Below, in pieces: positions 5,953 through 6,031 of a DNA stretch of 6,031 nt. Origin of the DNA: Bacteroidales bacterium (lineage in GTDB: Bacteria > Bacteroidota > Bacteroidia > Bacteroidales > DYOH01); NCBI GenBank assembly GCA_030632545.1, contig DAOVUO010000181.1, positions 1-6,031 on the forward strand. The letters run 5' to 3'. Made by a program: the position numbers and the translations under genes. The notes beneath the pieces were generated by a model that searched no databases, had not been told where the DNA came from, and worked only from the letters and a program-made list of their open reading frames with translations. Each line of letters starts with the position of its first letter. Positions within the stretch are counted from its first letter, which is position 1.

Positions 5953-6031
5953 TTTACCAATTACGAATTATCAATTACGAATTACGAATTGCGAATTTCG
6001 AATTAGTAATCACCGATTCCCAATTATCAAT
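5953..6031 (+). repeat. Heptanucleotide tandem array, consensus ATTACGA, running off the window
   Basis: From 5953 to 6029, eleven consecutive 7-bp units keep one register. The seven core units at 5960-6008 all begin ATT (ATTACGA three times, then variants such as ATTGCGA, ATTTCGA, ATTATCA and ATTAGTA). The flanking units TTTACCA, ATCACCG, ATTCCCA and ATTATCA are more degenerate. The array continues to the last base, so its full length is unknown. It is non-coding and lies 3' of the protease gene; with the TTATTAT repeat it fills the 154-bp tail, which holds no gene and no clear terminator. Confidence 0.88.

Overview
The window reads as a piece of chromosome from an AT-rich member of the Bacteroidota, probably a Bacteroidales/Marinilabiliales-type organism. 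This rests on strong A/T codon bias, start codons preceded by A-rich stretches instead of Shine-Dalgarno sequences, short lipoprotein signals of the F-S-S-C kind, a PAS-SpoIIE phosphatase with the signalling-helix motif common in this phylum, and spacers filled with short degenerate repeats. The taxonomic call is inference from style, not from a marker gene.

All five genes are on the + strand. Positions 1-1224 hold the 3' part of a PAS/coiled-coil/PP2C (SpoIIE-type) phosphatase whose start lies upstream of the window. Three bases later comes a complete phosphohexomutase of the PgcA/PGM2 type (1228-2964), probably in the same transcript. A 308-bp gene-free spacer (2965-3272) is built almost wholly of repeats: two copies of a direct repeat about 47 bp long, a GC-rich mini-hairpin, a 16-position inverted repeat, and a strict 7-bp tandem array ending just before the next start codon. 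Next are two tandem DUF4197 lipoproteins (3273-4085 and 4133-4951), about 50% identical to each other. A convincing intrinsic terminator (4980-5030) closes that unit. A PrsW-family intramembrane protease (5110-5877) follows, and then another repeat-filled tail (5878-6031) in which two further 7-bp arrays run to the window edge.

Functionally these are three or four small transcription units, not one pathway. The phosphatase is a signalling output enzyme, the mutase is central sugar-phosphate metabolism, the DUF4197 pair are envelope proteins of unknown function, and PrsW is a membrane protease of a family known for regulated proteolysis of anti-sigma factors. No defence system, mobile element, CRISPR or RNA gene is visible. 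The most unusual feature is outside the genes: both main spacers carry tandem arrays with the same 7-bp period but unrelated unit sequences (ACTTTNN, its near-inverse AAGTTTT, TTATTAT and ATTACGA).
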